Shown here: in pieces, positions 11,346 to 23,334 of the stretch
Layout: the number at the start of each line of letters is the position of its first letter
How positions within the stretch are numbered: the stretch's first letter is position 1
Assembly (NCBI GenBank): GCA_023374045.1
Contig: CM041776.1
Coordinates: 317,180,722 to 317,244,721 of the forward strand
Direction: 5' to 3'
Length of the DNA stretch: 64,000 nucleotides
Source of the DNA: Limonium bicolor
Taxonomy: Eukaryota > Streptophyta > Magnoliopsida > Caryophyllales > Plumbaginaceae
Notes under the pieces: model-generated
The model's input: only the letters and a program-made list of their open reading frames with translations
Databases searched by the model: none
Told to the model about the DNA's origin: nothing
Translations under genes and position numbers: made by a program

Positions 11346-12240
11346 CACCTTTAGGAGCTGAAGCAAAATGTTAGAAATGGGAGCTCAAAGTTTTCAAGTA
11401 TGTAGTAGTTAAATAAAAATAATTCTAAGGGAGAGTTTGGATTGTGCAGACAATGAAATTGCAAAAATAGAATGAGAGAGAAGTAAAATTTATTTTGTTT
11501 TATCTTAAAAAAAGAATTGAATACCTTCTTTTTTATTCTATTCGACTCTAAAAATATGAAAATAGGTATGTTTTCATGAGAATCAAACCTATTCCATTCA
11601 AAATACTCTTACATTACACAGAGCAAACCTACATGATTTCAACGTCACTTCATTTTTATTTTAGTGTTTACCAGAGATCAATGAGTCTAAAATATCACTC
11701 TTAACTAGTTTAAGAAAGTTCCTAAACCAAGATAAGGTTACAAATTCTCTTTACACTATATTGCAAATTGGAATTACCTAACTAATTCATGCCTTACTAT
11801 AACGTGGTATAAAGTACAGCATACAAATTCATACAAAGAAACCATCACAATTATGACGAAAACAAACTAATTGTGTCTTGAAGTAATATAACATACCGTG
11901 TGCTAGAGTATAATTTGTGTTGTATGCTTAGACTATTTCTATAGGTGTTGATAATCTACAGGTTATAGTGTTACTTGCGGATTTATGATTAAGGTTACTT
12001 TCTTCTATAGTTACGGTGGTGTTTTGAGTGCAATAACAAGTAAGAAAGATGACAACAAGATTTACATAGTTCGGTCGTAAATGACCTATTCCACCGGAGG
12101 TGTTCTTACGTGGACTCATCATCATCGTTATCACTACCAATAGCATCACTATCAACTTTTGCAAAACACTCATCATCCTTAAGTGATCCCCTAAGCAAGT
12201 ATGTCATCAAGAGCTATGCAATAAACTACATGCAAGCACA
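11346..12240. other. Intergenic, nothing recognised
   Basis: AT-rich spacer between the low-complexity tract and the CACTA element. No supported gene. Confidence 0.6.
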
Positions 12241-12246
12241 TTAATT

Positions 12247-12306
12247 GTAACCATGTGTTTCTAAAATGGCCAAGGGCACATCGTAACCATGTGTTTCTAA
12301 AATGGC
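12247..12306. repeat. 24-bp direct repeat at the CACTA left border
   Basis: The 24 bases starting GTAACCATGTGTTTCTAAAA occur at 12247-12270 and again at 12283-12306, where the last base is the first C of the CACTA terminus. The copies are identical and 36 bases apart. They could be an old flanking duplication or a footprint of an earlier excision. Confidence 0.85.
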
Positions 12307-12319
12307 ACTAGTGCAGAAA

Positions 12320-12675
12320 ATGATTTTTACCACGGTTATTTTGCTTATACCACGGTTAGAACCGTGGTTTATACTCGCGTGGTATATCGGAAAATTCAAT
12401 AAACCACGGTTTCGAAACCGTCGTTTAAAAGACGCATTATAAACCACGGTTCGTAAAACCGTCGTTTAAAGCCCGTTTGGCGCGGGAATCAGACGACTTA
12501 TACCACGGTTGGGACGGAAACCGTGGTATTAATGTCGTTCCATTGCGTTTTATACGACGGTTCGGGTAATTAACCGTGGTATATGAGTACTTTATACGAC
12601 GGTTCTTTAATAAACCGTGGTTTATACTCGTCGTTCCATTGAGTTTTAAACCACGGTTTTAAGTGAACCGTGGTT
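12320..12675. repeat. CACTA subterminal repeats
   Basis: Over ten copies of ACCACGGTT or its complement AACCGTGGT, plus variants ACGACGGTT and AACCGTCGT, are arranged as inverted pairs. Such arrays bind the TNPA-like accessory transposase in En/Spm elements. The array ends at a run of about 24 T (from 12673). Confidence 0.85.
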
Positions 12676-13184
12676 TTTTTTTTTTTTTTTTTTTTTGTTT
12701 TTTTTAGCATCTACCACAATGTTTTCCAACACAACCCAATTTACAATCGTATATACAACCTGTACAGGGCATCCAACTGGTATTGCCCTTTGATAACCAA
12801 CCACACTATGACCATAAACCAAGTTGCCAGTTTGAATTGCAACATTGAAAACGAATTGCAAACAAACCCATTCAAACTTTCAAAAATAAGAGAGAGTTGA
12901 ACTTTACAAACTTTGAGAGTTGCTTCAGCAAAAACAAAAGTCTAAGTCTAACTACGTACACTAGGATATAATCTAAGAACACTCAAGTAATTTTTACACC
13001 AAAACTGCGATAAATGATCTCTTACAAAGTCGAGATCCCCTTTGGAATACGTGCTCCCTGCTTGTGTGAAATAAGAAACGATCTGTCCATAAAAAGAAAC
13101 TGATCATCATTAGTACACAATTTTATTTAAATGCAATAACTTTAACTAAAACTTTGATTGGTATGGGTTACCTTGTCATCATCC

Positions 13185-14055
13185 TAAGCGTGTCAATATT
13201 TTGTACATCTCGAACATGTACCGCATCACATAATAGCCACAGCTTTTGAATCAGGCTGTTGAGGACACTGTCATCACACCATCCATGGATTACCAACTTT
13301 AGACAGATCAAAAAATTAAACGTTTAACTTTAATACAAAAATGCATAAATTAAATGATTACTTACACGTATGTATGGAAGTCCAAGATGGAGAATGGTTT
13401 CTTTTCATCACTTAAACCAAGCTTATGGCCCCTGCATAAATACAACATTTTAAAATGAAGCCATTTATTGTCAATAATCTAGGACAAGCTTAAAATAAAT
13501 ACAGAATGCATTAAAATTTTGAATACTCACTCCTTCAAATATTTCTCTACAGCGATCTCTCGAAGGTCATCAGGGCCGCCCAATGGGTCTAGTATCAACA
13601 AGCATGAGGTGTCGATACACAACACCATCAACATCCAATGATTGCTGCCACAGATAAAACAAAGAATGTTTTGTAGAACAATTATTAAATACAATTAGGA
13701 AGCAAAAAATTCCAGTTATTGTGTACTTACATCTGATGATATGGGATCAGCAAATATTTGCTTCTTCTTCGCACCGCAGTACAAAATCCCTGCCTCACAT
13801 GCTGTACACATCCTTGCTCATCCAATGCGGCCTGATTTGCTGACATCAATTGCGGACACAAGAAAGAGAGGGCAATAATCTCTTGTCGCTAGCAGTCTAC
13901 TAGTCAAACACCTAAACAACATTTTTTCATAAGATATGTTAAATAGCTTAAAAAAATGAAAGATAATTAATAATTTAAATACTTACACACAATAGGCCTG
14001 AATCACAGAGATGTTAAGCAGGTCTCCCATCAAAAATTCTCTTAGATCGCTCACG
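13185..14055 (-). pseudogene. Ulp1-like (C48) protease part of the CACTA second ORF
   Basis: Several exon-like segments on the - strand show the papain-like SUMO protease pattern. The catalytic His lies in NHWMLMVLCID (about 13600-13630), the Asp in LILDPLGGPDDLRE (about 13570-13600), the Gln in QCPQQPDS and the Cys in CGYYVMRYM (about 13205-13270). The last two sit in frames separated by a one-base loss just before the Cys. Segments are separated by GT...AG-like introns, for example after YLKE at about 13533. Ulp1-like domains joined to CACTA or MULE transposon proteins are known in plants; their role in transposition is not settled. Here the protein is broken. Confidence 0.75.
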
Positions 14056-14062
14056 GTAATCA

Positions 14063-16322
14063 TCAGATCTCTGGGCTCGGGGAGTGGAAAACATGCTTAG
14101 ACACTTTCATGTTGAAATTGGTGACAGACTGCGGCTTCGTCATGAAAAAGTCATACAACATTTTTTGTTTGGCTGTCAACTTCTTCAGATACTTGGGTGT
14201 CAGAATGGGGGATCTCCTAGGAGTCATATCGAAAGGTTTCACCACTTCCTTTCTCACCCTCTGACTCTCCTCACTTGATTTCACAACTTCCTTCCCCTTA
14301 TCCACTTTCCTCTTCTTAACCGGTCTTAATTCCTTATCAATCTAATAGTATACAAAATTTAAATAATAAACATATCAGTCAACAGTCAAGTTAAAAACTA
14401 AACAGTAAGCATGTAATTAAATAGTTTACCTTGTCACTACTGACATCAATGAGAGAATATGGCCATGGAACAACTGAAGATTTTGCTTGACCTATTTTAC
14501 TCCACTCATTCCACTCCAACGGAAGGGGAGAGTCCTCATGACCTTGCACAATATCGTCTACCATCACACGAGCGTGGAGAGGTGGGATGACCTTGAAATG
14601 TACTACAGTGTTCGGTCCGGTCTGTAAAACCCGACCGAATGCAACATGCACAGTCCCACCATCCAACACTTGAAACAGATGACATGATTTAGCCATCTAC
14701 ATCAACTCACAACAGTAAGCAAGCTAATAAAATTATATTGTTTTAAAAGTAATGTTAAAATAACTAAGGAGGAAAAAAGAACAAACCGAAAGGTTTTGAT
14801 AAGGAAATGTGTCTCTGGTAGGAGAAGAAGGTGCAGGATGATCGACCATCGGAGTATCCGCCGTCGTGGTAGGAGCAGACGTCGGTGTAGGATCATCGAC
14901 AGTATCCGCCGTCGTGGTAGGAGCAGACGTCGGTCTAGCAGTAGGTGCCGGTGTAGGAGACGCGGCCACTATCGATGTATTCGCCGTCGCGGTAGGAGTA
15001 GACACCGGTGTAGGAGTAGTAGGTGTCGGTGTAGGAGCATGCACCTGGCCCAATACTAAAGCCTCAAGTCTTCGCAGGCGCTCCTCGTAGGCTTGACGCT
15101 CCTCAGCGTGGCGTCTTTCCGACTCAGCGTGACGTCTTTCCGACTCCTCCAACCGGTCATGCACCCGTTCATCCACCATTCTCTCTATCATTTCAGCCTG
15201 TGGTACTCTCGATCGAGACGTAGGAAACACGTCTTTTTGGCGAACTTCCCCTCCAAGCCCCCGCACTCGCCCTGGATGATCCTTTTGCCCAAGGGCCTTA
15301 TTCAGTGGATCATCCTGAGACGGAGGGGCCGGAACCATCTCCCATCGCTCAGTCGAGCCAGACTATTTTAACAAAAATATTAGAAATGAACTTATTAATT
15401 AGTAAACAACAACTTTTAAATATATATACTTACAATCTTGGACGCCAACTCAGCAGTCTCGCTCTGCGGGAACACATACTACCCCCTCGTCATTTTTCAC
15501 CATTCGACCCAGCATAAATGTCTGCACTCTACTTGCATCGTCAACATCATCAATAACTGACTGAGTGCCGTCTTCATTAGTTTTAGTCAGTAAGCCCTCG
15601 CTCTTCCACTTCTCCAACCGCCCCGTGTATCCAGCTCGCCCCATGAAGTGCTTGTAGATATTCTTCGCCCGGTTACGTCTCGCTTGTTCTTGACGTAACT
15701 GTTACAAAATTTGTATATTTGTAAGTTATACATAATAAAAAAATATTTGTTAAATTTTATTCCTTAAATAATTAAGAAAGAATAATTGTAAAAGTACCTT
15801 AAACTCTTCAGTCTGGCGATGGTCGTAGAATATCTTCCAGTCCTCCTCCGTGATCATACCATCATACACTACCCACGGCGGTGACCTCTTGGAGCCCGGT
15901 TTGGTAATCCAGCCATCTACCAACCGATGCTTGAACTGTCGCAGTGATGTCGCTAGAAGTGATTCAATCTTCGTCCGAAGTTCATCCGCGACCTTGTACT
16001 TCTTCTGCACCATCTGCCACATGATGTCTTTGTCTGCCTTTTCTTGATCTTTCCAGTCCTTATTAATCGAGCAATGGGATTTTACCATCAATCCCAAGTA
16101 GGAAGCAAACTTCTGCTTCGACCCACCACGATGTCGGAGGTACTTGTCCCAGATCAAATCGATGGGAGAATCTTTCTTCTCCTTCAACCCACGGGTCGGT
16201 CCACGTCCCTTCCGAGGGGCTGCGAAGTAGATGCAGCTGGTGGTTCTTCAGTAGGGACGTCATCGTCAATATCATCCAGCCCCAACAGTAAGTCCTCTTC
16301 GACTCTATCGTCAGGATCCATA
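14063..16322 (-). pseudogene. CACTA second ORF, Transposase_24-like plus proline/threonine-rich region
   Basis: From the ATG at 16322 the acidic start MDPDDRVEEDLLLGLDD is followed, after a frame change near 16215, by RGPTRGLKEKKDSPIDL and a helical domain (15770-16187) like plant transposase family Transposase_24. The next exon (15450-15690) contains RRNRAKNIYKHFMGR, and the next (14790-15338) has DPLNKALGQKDHPGRVRG, a characteristic phrase of this family. This is followed by a coiled-coil with HAESERRHAEE repeats and a low-complexity Pro/Thr/Ala linker. Downstream exons at 14391-14696 and 14063-14340 precede the protease part. Frameshifts near 16215 and 15475 make it non-coding today. Confidence 0.8.
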
Positions 16323-16447
16323 ATCTGAAAAATAATCAACAATTAACAAGGTTAATACGAACATCTACTGAATCAAATATTGAAACATGACAAAAATAAA
16401 TAATATAATATTGTCAACCAAACTTACAAAATAACATTTCATCGTTC

Positions 16448-17736
16448 AATCCACAATCCTTCATTGTGGTCGGACCTTCGATATTCAAAATTAGTTACAT
16501 TATCTACCTCCATCGGCAACCGAATAGGTACATCTGTTTCATCTTCACAGTCGTATTCATCCTCATCAACAATATTATCAATCCCAACTATCGATCTTTT
16601 ACTCTGCATTACAATAGACCATCTGGGATTAGATGATCACGACAGTAGAATACTTGTTTTGCCTTTGATGCAACAATAAAGGGTTCATCAGTAGGAGCCG
16701 CTGTCGTTAAATCAACTAGCTTCATACCATGATCCTCCTCACGATATCCCTGTTTGTTGTCCACCCATTTGCAACGAAATACGCAAGTTTCATAACTAGT
16801 GTAATTCAAGACCCAAATATCCTCAATAACACCATAATATTCGTTCTTCAGTGTATTACGACTTGTTCCTGTGAAAATGTCTTGTGAAGCGATAAGATGC
16901 ACACCACTGTTCTGGTTTGTCGATTTACAATCTTGACGTGCAGTGTAAAAAGAAAATCCATTTACATCATATCCTTCATACGACAACACATCGAGATTTG
17001 GACCAAGTGCCAACAATTGGATCATTTCATCCACGCTCCTTGAATCTTCATACAACACCTTCTGTCTGAACCACTTAACAAATGTTGCATTCTGCTCTTT
17101 TTTTAATTTGGCATTACTCATCGTTGGGTGTTTTGTTTTGAGGTACGCTAGGTGTGCATCGAAATACGGTTCAACAACTTCTGAATGATTCAACACAACC
17201 AGATGTGCCTTGTTCAATGTATCAATATCAACTCTGCATAATTTTTTCCCACAGGTACCAACCCCTTTAAGCCTGCCATCATGTCTTGCTTTCGGTAATC
17301 CAATAACATCAACACCGTCTAAGTAATGAGTGCAGAAGTCAACTACTTCCTCTGTTACTGTCCCTTCAATTATGCTTCCCTCTGGACGCCGACGGTTTTT
17401 CATTTTCTTTTTCAGTATACCCATATATCTCTCAAACGGATACATGTATCGAAGGTATAACGGACCACAATGTTTGATCTCTCTAACAAGATGAACAAGT
17501 AGATGCACCATAATATCAAAAAACGAAGGAGGAAAATACATTTCCAACTGACACATGGTGATCACAAGGTCATTCTGTAGTTTATCCAGCGTCTCCACAT
17601 CAAGCACTTTACACGAAATTCCTTTGAAGAAAACACATAAATTTGTAATAGTTTTCCTGACATCAGCTGGAAGGATTCCACGGAGAGCAACCGGAAGTAA
17701 GTGCTGCATCAGCACATGATAGTCGTGAGACTTCAT
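16448..17736 (-). pseudogene. TNP2-type CACTA transposase, C-terminal part
   Basis: A 375-codon open frame (17736-16609) has the DUF4218 signature (HVLMQHLLPVALRGILP, LEMYFPPSFFDIMVHLLVH, PLYLRYMYPFERYMGILK) followed by a DUF4216-like part with DEMIQLLALGPN, YDVNGFSFYTARQD and NEYYGVIEDIWVLNY. TNP2 is the main DNA transposase of En/Spm elements; its catalytic core lies N-terminal to these domains and would be in or beyond the N run. The frame ends early. A one-base loss at about 16630 moves the continuing sequence (RWSIVMQSKRSIVGIDN, ending about 16448) to another frame. Confidence 0.85.
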
Positions 17737-17737
17737 C

Positions 17738-18237
17738 NNNNNNNNNNNNNNNNNNNNNNNNNNNNNNNNNNNNNNNNNNNNNNNNNNNNNNNNNNNNNNN
17801 NNNNNNNNNNNNNNNNNNNNNNNNNNNNNNNNNNNNNNNNNNNNNNNNNNNNNNNNNNNNNNNNNNNNNNNNNNNNNNNNNNNNNNNNNNNNNNNNNNNN
17901 NNNNNNNNNNNNNNNNNNNNNNNNNNNNNNNNNNNNNNNNNNNNNNNNNNNNNNNNNNNNNNNNNNNNNNNNNNNNNNNNNNNNNNNNNNNNNNNNNNNN
18001 NNNNNNNNNNNNNNNNNNNNNNNNNNNNNNNNNNNNNNNNNNNNNNNNNNNNNNNNNNNNNNNNNNNNNNNNNNNNNNNNNNNNNNNNNNNNNNNNNNNN
18101 NNNNNNNNNNNNNNNNNNNNNNNNNNNNNNNNNNNNNNNNNNNNNNNNNNNNNNNNNNNNNNNNNNNNNNNNNNNNNNNNNNNNNNNNNNNNNNNNNNNN
18201 NNNNNNNNNNNNNNNNNNNNNNNNNNNNNNNNNNNNN
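17738..18237. other. Assembly gap, exactly 500 N
   Basis: A run of 500 undetermined bases, a round number that suggests a placeholder rather than a measured gap. A CACTA transposase lies on the left and LINE sequence on the right, so the missing part should hold at least the rest of TNP2, the other CACTA terminus and a LINE junction. Confidence 0.98.
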
Positions 18238-20280
18238 CTCTTGCAGGAAGTGGTAGCTGAAATCTTCTGAGATAAGGATTGTGCCATGTAATAGGCTGAT
18301 TTGACCGTGAAATGCCCATTCTTAGCGCCCCCTCCCCCTCATGACCAGCCATCCTTCCGGATATTGTTACTAAGAACTGCCCTTAGGATGAGCGAGGCAT
18401 TTTCCTTCGTGAACTACTCACTAATCTTAGCATCATCCTAAGTAAAATCCATGTCATCAATCAGCCAAGAAACAAAATCACGCTCTTTAACCAATGGTGG
18501 GAGCTTCCAGACCCAAGGTTTTCCACCTTGCTTATCCAGAAACCAGGAATCCAATTTTTTTTTATAGTGGAGCCATCACTTACCACTCTCCTAGCCCTCA
18601 AACGCACCAAAGGGATGGTATTCCATATTGACCTCCAGATGTGACTTGACCTATTGCCCAAAATGACATTAAGAATGTCTCCTCCTTTGAAGTATTTGGC
18701 TGCAAGAATACAAGAGAGGAGCAGCTGAGGGTTTCACATCACCCTCTAGCATTGATTGGAGAGCAGGGCGTCATTAAAGCATCAAAGGTTTCAAAACCTC
18801 AATCCACCTTCATCCCAACTTTTACAAAGAGTGTCCCAATTTTTCCATCATAGCTCTTTGTGCTGAAGAGATCCCGACCACCAGAATTGCCATGGTCATC
18901 ACATATTTCATGAATGACATTCTTCCTTCTTCTATACTAGACCCGGTGAAAAAAGAATTTGGTGTTCTTGTCTCCCACTGTCAACCACTTGTGGCTTGAC
19001 CATTGAGCTTATCTAGCTTCCTCACAAAGGAGGAGCCCTTCCATCCGTCGTTTGAGGTTTCTCCACGATTCCTATTCCACCTATGAAGGAGACTCATTAA
19101 CCATTCTGTTAATTTCCTCCTTGAGCTCCATAATACGCATATTTTCCTCCCTATACTTCCTACTCCTCTAAGTCTTGAGAGCTATGCTGCACCTAGTGAC
19201 CTTCTCAATGTAACTTCTTTACACATTCGTTAAGTATCATGAATAATCTTTTGACAGTCAGCTTCTTCCTCCCAACAATTTTTGAATTTATTCAAAGAAA
19301 TCCCAGTCCTATGGATCTTGCTAATAACCAATTTAATTGGCCTGTGACGGATTGCCCCCATCTAAGATGAATGTTCCTCGCATGGAAACAATTAGGTCCA
19401 ACTCACATTGGCTAAAAGCCTATCAAGCATGCACCTGGTATTGCCACAACCACATCTTCAGTTGAAATCGGGTGAAGATATCCCCCATAATTCCAAGATC
19501 CAAAAGCTGGCAATGATTGAGACAGTCCCAAAAGGCCAACATCCACCCTCTGTTCCTTTCGCGACCCTATTGCTCATATTGGAACATGAGCTCATTAAGA
19601 TCATCGAAAACAAGCCAAGGAGTAGCCGATTATCACCGGAGCTGCCACATCATCGCCCAAGTGCACCACCTCCACGGGGCCTCCTCCCAACCATAGATAG
19701 CTGTGAAGTACCACATGGAGCCAAAACCACCAATAACCCTCAATCAATGTGATACAACGAGTAGGACAACACCTTGACATTAATATAATTGCAGCAGTAG
19801 ATGGCAGTACCTCCACCCTTCCCTGCATAGTCCACCACAAATCCACCGTAACCTTGTAGGGCTTAAGCAAAAAGGCTCATCTCACCATCAGTTCTTTTGG
19901 TTTCACATAGAAAAATAACATCTGGGGATTCACATCTGATCACATGCAGAACCCATCGACGAGAATTTTGGCTTCTCAACCTTGACACGTAAGCATGAGA
20001 AGGCTCATATTGTCAAACCAAGCCCAAATGAGACATGCAAGGTGAGCAAAAGTGGGAACAAGGTGCAAGAACAGTCGGGAGCCCGACCCATAACAAGAGG
20101 AATGATAAATAGAATCCAAACAACAAAAGATCAAAGGGCAACCCAAGGAAACTAGTAGACAAACCAGAAACGCCTTCGCTAAGGAAGACGAAACTTTGCC
20201 AAGACCCTTCACCGAGGAAGGAGAGACTTCTCGTCAAGAAGAGCCATCATTAACTCTCTCTGAGAGACGCTAGATATTCA
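18238..20280 (-). pseudogene. LINE (L1-type) remnant: endonuclease and start of reverse transcriptase
   Basis: Read leftwards, a broken frame at about 19840-19960 contains PDVIFLCETKRTD and then VDYAGKGGG and NVKVLSYSLYHID, typical of the APE-type endonuclease of plant L1 LINEs. At about 19400-19600 come MLDRLLANVSW-like pieces. At about 18850-19000 HKWLTVGDKNTKFFFHRV and RRRKNVIHEICDDHG match the segment just before the reverse transcriptase. Stops and shifts are frequent, so it is an old dead copy. Its downstream end is cut by the assembly gap. Confidence 0.8.
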
Positions 20281-21419
20281 ATGGACATCTTTGACTTGAG
20301 AATTCACTGGAGATTCGGATCAAAGGCAACAATTACTGGTGAGAATATAGTGGGAGAGTCGGAGAAAGACTGGCAAGGAAGAGAAGAAGGGTGGGGAAAA
20401 GAGAGCCAAACATGTTTTGTTACTGAATGTTTTGAGAGCAACAATGTACACCAGGGAGGGGCAGCGAGGTTGAGGAAGGAGGGGGAAAAGGAGAAGTTAG
20501 CGGCTGGAACACGAAAATTAGCTATTGGCGGTGGAGCAAGCAGGCGAGAAGAGAGACCTCACCCAATCTCAAGGCGGGCTCAACAATGATGATAAAAGTT
20601 GTATGAATTAAGTTACTTATGCTTTATTTGGTTATTTATATGTAGGAAATAGCTCAAGGTGCGTGATTGTGATGTTTCCAAGCCCTATTTTGACCCAGAA
20701 TAGTATGTGCTTAATCAAGTCAAAGATAGATGGGTTTAGCATCAGAAGCCAGGTGCCGGGTTGAGCATCATAAGCCAGGTGTCGGTGAACACCCATGTCT
20801 AAGTGTCGTACATGTCACAATGGGAGCAACAACTAGGTACAAGCCTTAGCAAATTAATGAACATCAAGCTACTCATGTTTGTGTGTGGGATAACCTGTTT
20901 GCACACAGACATGAGAATGGTGCGTTTAGTTAGACAAATAGCTTCCCACGCTGACAGACAAGTCCGACACATTTATGGATTCATGTTTTAAGGAGAAAAA
21001 TTCTCTATCTTATGAAGAAAAGTCTATCTATCTAATGACTGAGATTCATGTTTTAATGACTGAGATCCATCTTATCTAGTCATAGACAATAAGATTAGGT
21101 GCCACGTGTCCCTATTCGCACATGCCAACAATGCTTTATCTTCATTGAAACCTGCAGCCTTTGAGTCTATATAGAAACATTATTTCTATTATGACCACTA
21201 TTGTACAAGAGGAAAAGGAGAAAGAGGCAGCTTCCAAGGCTGGAGAAGAAAGAGCTATTCCATAGAGCAACATTTCATCCCTTCTACTCTATTTTCTTTT
21301 ACTTCTTTCACCATGCATGTCCGGATAGGAAAAGATGTCTTGCATTTTTATGCGGCAACCAAGGAAGACATTTACCGGTTACTCGGATTTGTGGGAATCA
21401 CTAGTCCTTTCTTCGCTTC
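20281..21419. other. Spacer, nothing firmly recognised
   Basis: Contains a frame of 102 codons on the + strand (20281-20589) rich in Glu, Gly and Arg with no known motif; it looks like chance coding. A local near-repeat 'catcagaagccaggtg' / 'catcataagccaggtg' lies at 20740-20780. No gene supported. Confidence 0.5.
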
Positions 21420-21769
21420 CTCTCTTGGAATCGTCGGTCTTTAATGTTTTTGTTTGGTTAATCTAGCTATTAGATCTATGTCCTCTGGCTTAAGGGCTTC
21501 CTACTACAAAGGGATGTCTGGTTTTGTGGGATGGTAAGTGTTAGTGTAACCTTTTAGATTGGTGGCAGTAATGCGCTTGGCGTGCTCATTGGGTTCTTAG
21601 ACAGTTTGAATTATATCTTACTTAGTAATTGCAGCTCTGGTGTTGGAAGATGAGTTTCTTTTCTCGTATGTCGGTTGAGTACTATGGGGGTTAGTTAAAG
21701 CCCAGACTATTGTAATGTTGTACACCTTCTTATATTAATGAATGAAAGACAGGTTGTTTCGAAAAAAAA
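21420..21769 (+). mobile_element. Probable LINE 3' end with A-tail
   Basis: The segment ends with TATATTAATGAATGAAAGAC, then TTTCGAAAAAAAAG. This 'TTCGAAAAAA' ending after an AT-rich polyadenylation-like stretch is typical of plant L1 3' termini. The preceding 300 bases are G/T-rich and non-coding, like LINE 3' untranslated sequence. No target-site duplication was traced. Confidence 0.4.
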
Positions 21770-23050
21770 GAAGAAGGGATGGAATGGACTTTTGCTGATC
21801 AGCAAACTCTAGTGGGATAACTAGCCATAGAAAAAGGAAGCCTTATCTTTTTCACCAATTGCTGCAATAGGAAGGAGATGAGTTTTTTGTTATGTATCCT
21901 CTCATTCTTACCTTTTCATTGGGAGTTGTTCCATAGGAATTGGATGGAAGCACCAAAATCCCTTGCAAAGAGAGCTATCTCAACTCAACTAGATACACGA
22001 TTATCAACACTTCAAAAAAGCATAGACTTTGAAAAAAGTAAGAGATCGTCTTGTGCATCAGAAGCTGCAAATTGAGCGGTTGAAGTTAAAAGCTCCTAAC
22101 TGTTGAAGGAAAAACAAAATGAAATCCCCAGCCAAAACTTTAAAGATTAACACAACTGAAACGGTTATGGGAAGATGACGATCTTCTCAATCCAAACACA
22201 TAAAAGGTCAGTTCTAGGGAGAGACAAGAAATTAAGGTTTTTTCAAATAGCAACAATGGACTCCACAATATATAGTTAATGCAGGGAAAGCTGTAAGGAG
22301 GTGATGTTGTTATTTTTTTACCGTAATTTCCATTGTTTGCCACAATTTTGTGATATATTTGGTTTTGTGTCCCTAATTATCAAAAAAAAAAATTATAGTT
22401 AATGCAGACTAGAGAAGAAGCGAACGGATGCACCGAACAAAAGTATGTATATATGTGTATTAAGTAGCTAGGTTGCCATCCCTATGGAAAAGGATTCCAT
22501 TTGTATTATTGATAAAAATCGTTGATTATAGTTAAGTACTATATTATTAATTAATTAAAGTATAACTATTCGGCGACAACTGGAATGACAGATGCAACGA
22601 CATTGTTAATTTTCTTCTTTCTCCGCGATGAAGATACTAAACCTAGCTAGCTAGTTTGATGAGCGTACATATTGTTCAGAACGTTGTACGTATACAGTAT
22701 ATATTACTAGTAGATACCCAATTGTGGATCAAAACTATGAAATACTAATTGTATTAGAACAAAGGACAAAGAAAGAAGAATAATGTTCCCAAATAATATA
22801 ATCCAAACCAATAAAACTGACAATGACGTCTTTCAATAATGTGATGCAGATATTTATATGCAAGGTAGGTACCATCTGGCGTTCAGTTGACTCAACTATA
22901 GATGTACAAGTTATATATATATAAGCGCAAATTAATTACAAAAATGAAGTTATTACAAAATGATTCATTTTGTACCGGACCATCGGATATTTATATTATA
23001 TTTATACATCACCGATCATATATGTATAGTATTATTCAAGTAGGTAGAAG
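21770..23050. other. Upstream spacer of GT47-1
   Basis: AT-rich DNA with short runs such as a poly-A at 22380-22392 and a TA-rich stretch at 22910-22925. No gene or transposon terminus found. Confidence 0.55.
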
Positions 23051-23059
23051 TATATAAAA
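23051..23059 (+). promoter_or_regulatory. Candidate TATA box of GT47-1
   Basis: TATATAAAA lies 276 bases before the GT47-1 start codon and is followed by AC-rich sequence. The distance would give a leader of about 245 bases, somewhat long but possible. Other TA-rich stretches occur upstream, so this is only a candidate. Confidence 0.3.
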
Positions 23060-23334
23060 ATCCACGTTGATCAGTGATTCAAGCTAGCCACTTGCTTATT
23101 ATGAATTGTCCTCGGCACGTTAATTGTCATATCTGTATCACTCAGAACTGATAGTCGCCTCTTTGACCTTTCAAATTACAAATGACATTATATGAAGATG
23201 CGTGATGTCGGGTTATAGAAATGTACGTACCGTATAACAGTCATGGTTAGAGAGAGATGTTTGTAGTTAGCTAGCGATCGAGGTAGAGTGCAAATTAGAT
23301 TCATTAATTTTGTAGGTGTGTCTTGTTTTTGGTG

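Larger units (their letters stand above)
12306..17737 (-). mobile_element. CACTA (En/Spm) DNA transposon, 3' part, running into the assembly gap
   Basis: The left border is CACTAGTGCAGAAAATG, a typical CACTA terminal inverted repeat. It is followed by a block of short inverted subterminal repeats, and then - strand coding remnants in the order expected when reading leftwards: TNP2 transposase C-terminal part, a second ORF with Transposase_24-like and proline/threonine-rich parts, and an Ulp1-like cysteine protease. The other terminus and the TNP2 N-terminal part are not seen; to the right of the gap the sequence is LINE-like. Frameshifts in each ORF indicate a non-functional copy. Confidence 0.9.

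Noticed and set aside
14796..15090. Arg-rich and Gly/Val-rich frames on the + strand
   Set aside because: They are the antisense of the Pro/Thr/Ala-rich linker in the CACTA second ORF.
17663..18352. Long frames across the gap
   Set aside because: They are open only because undetermined bases contain no stop codons.
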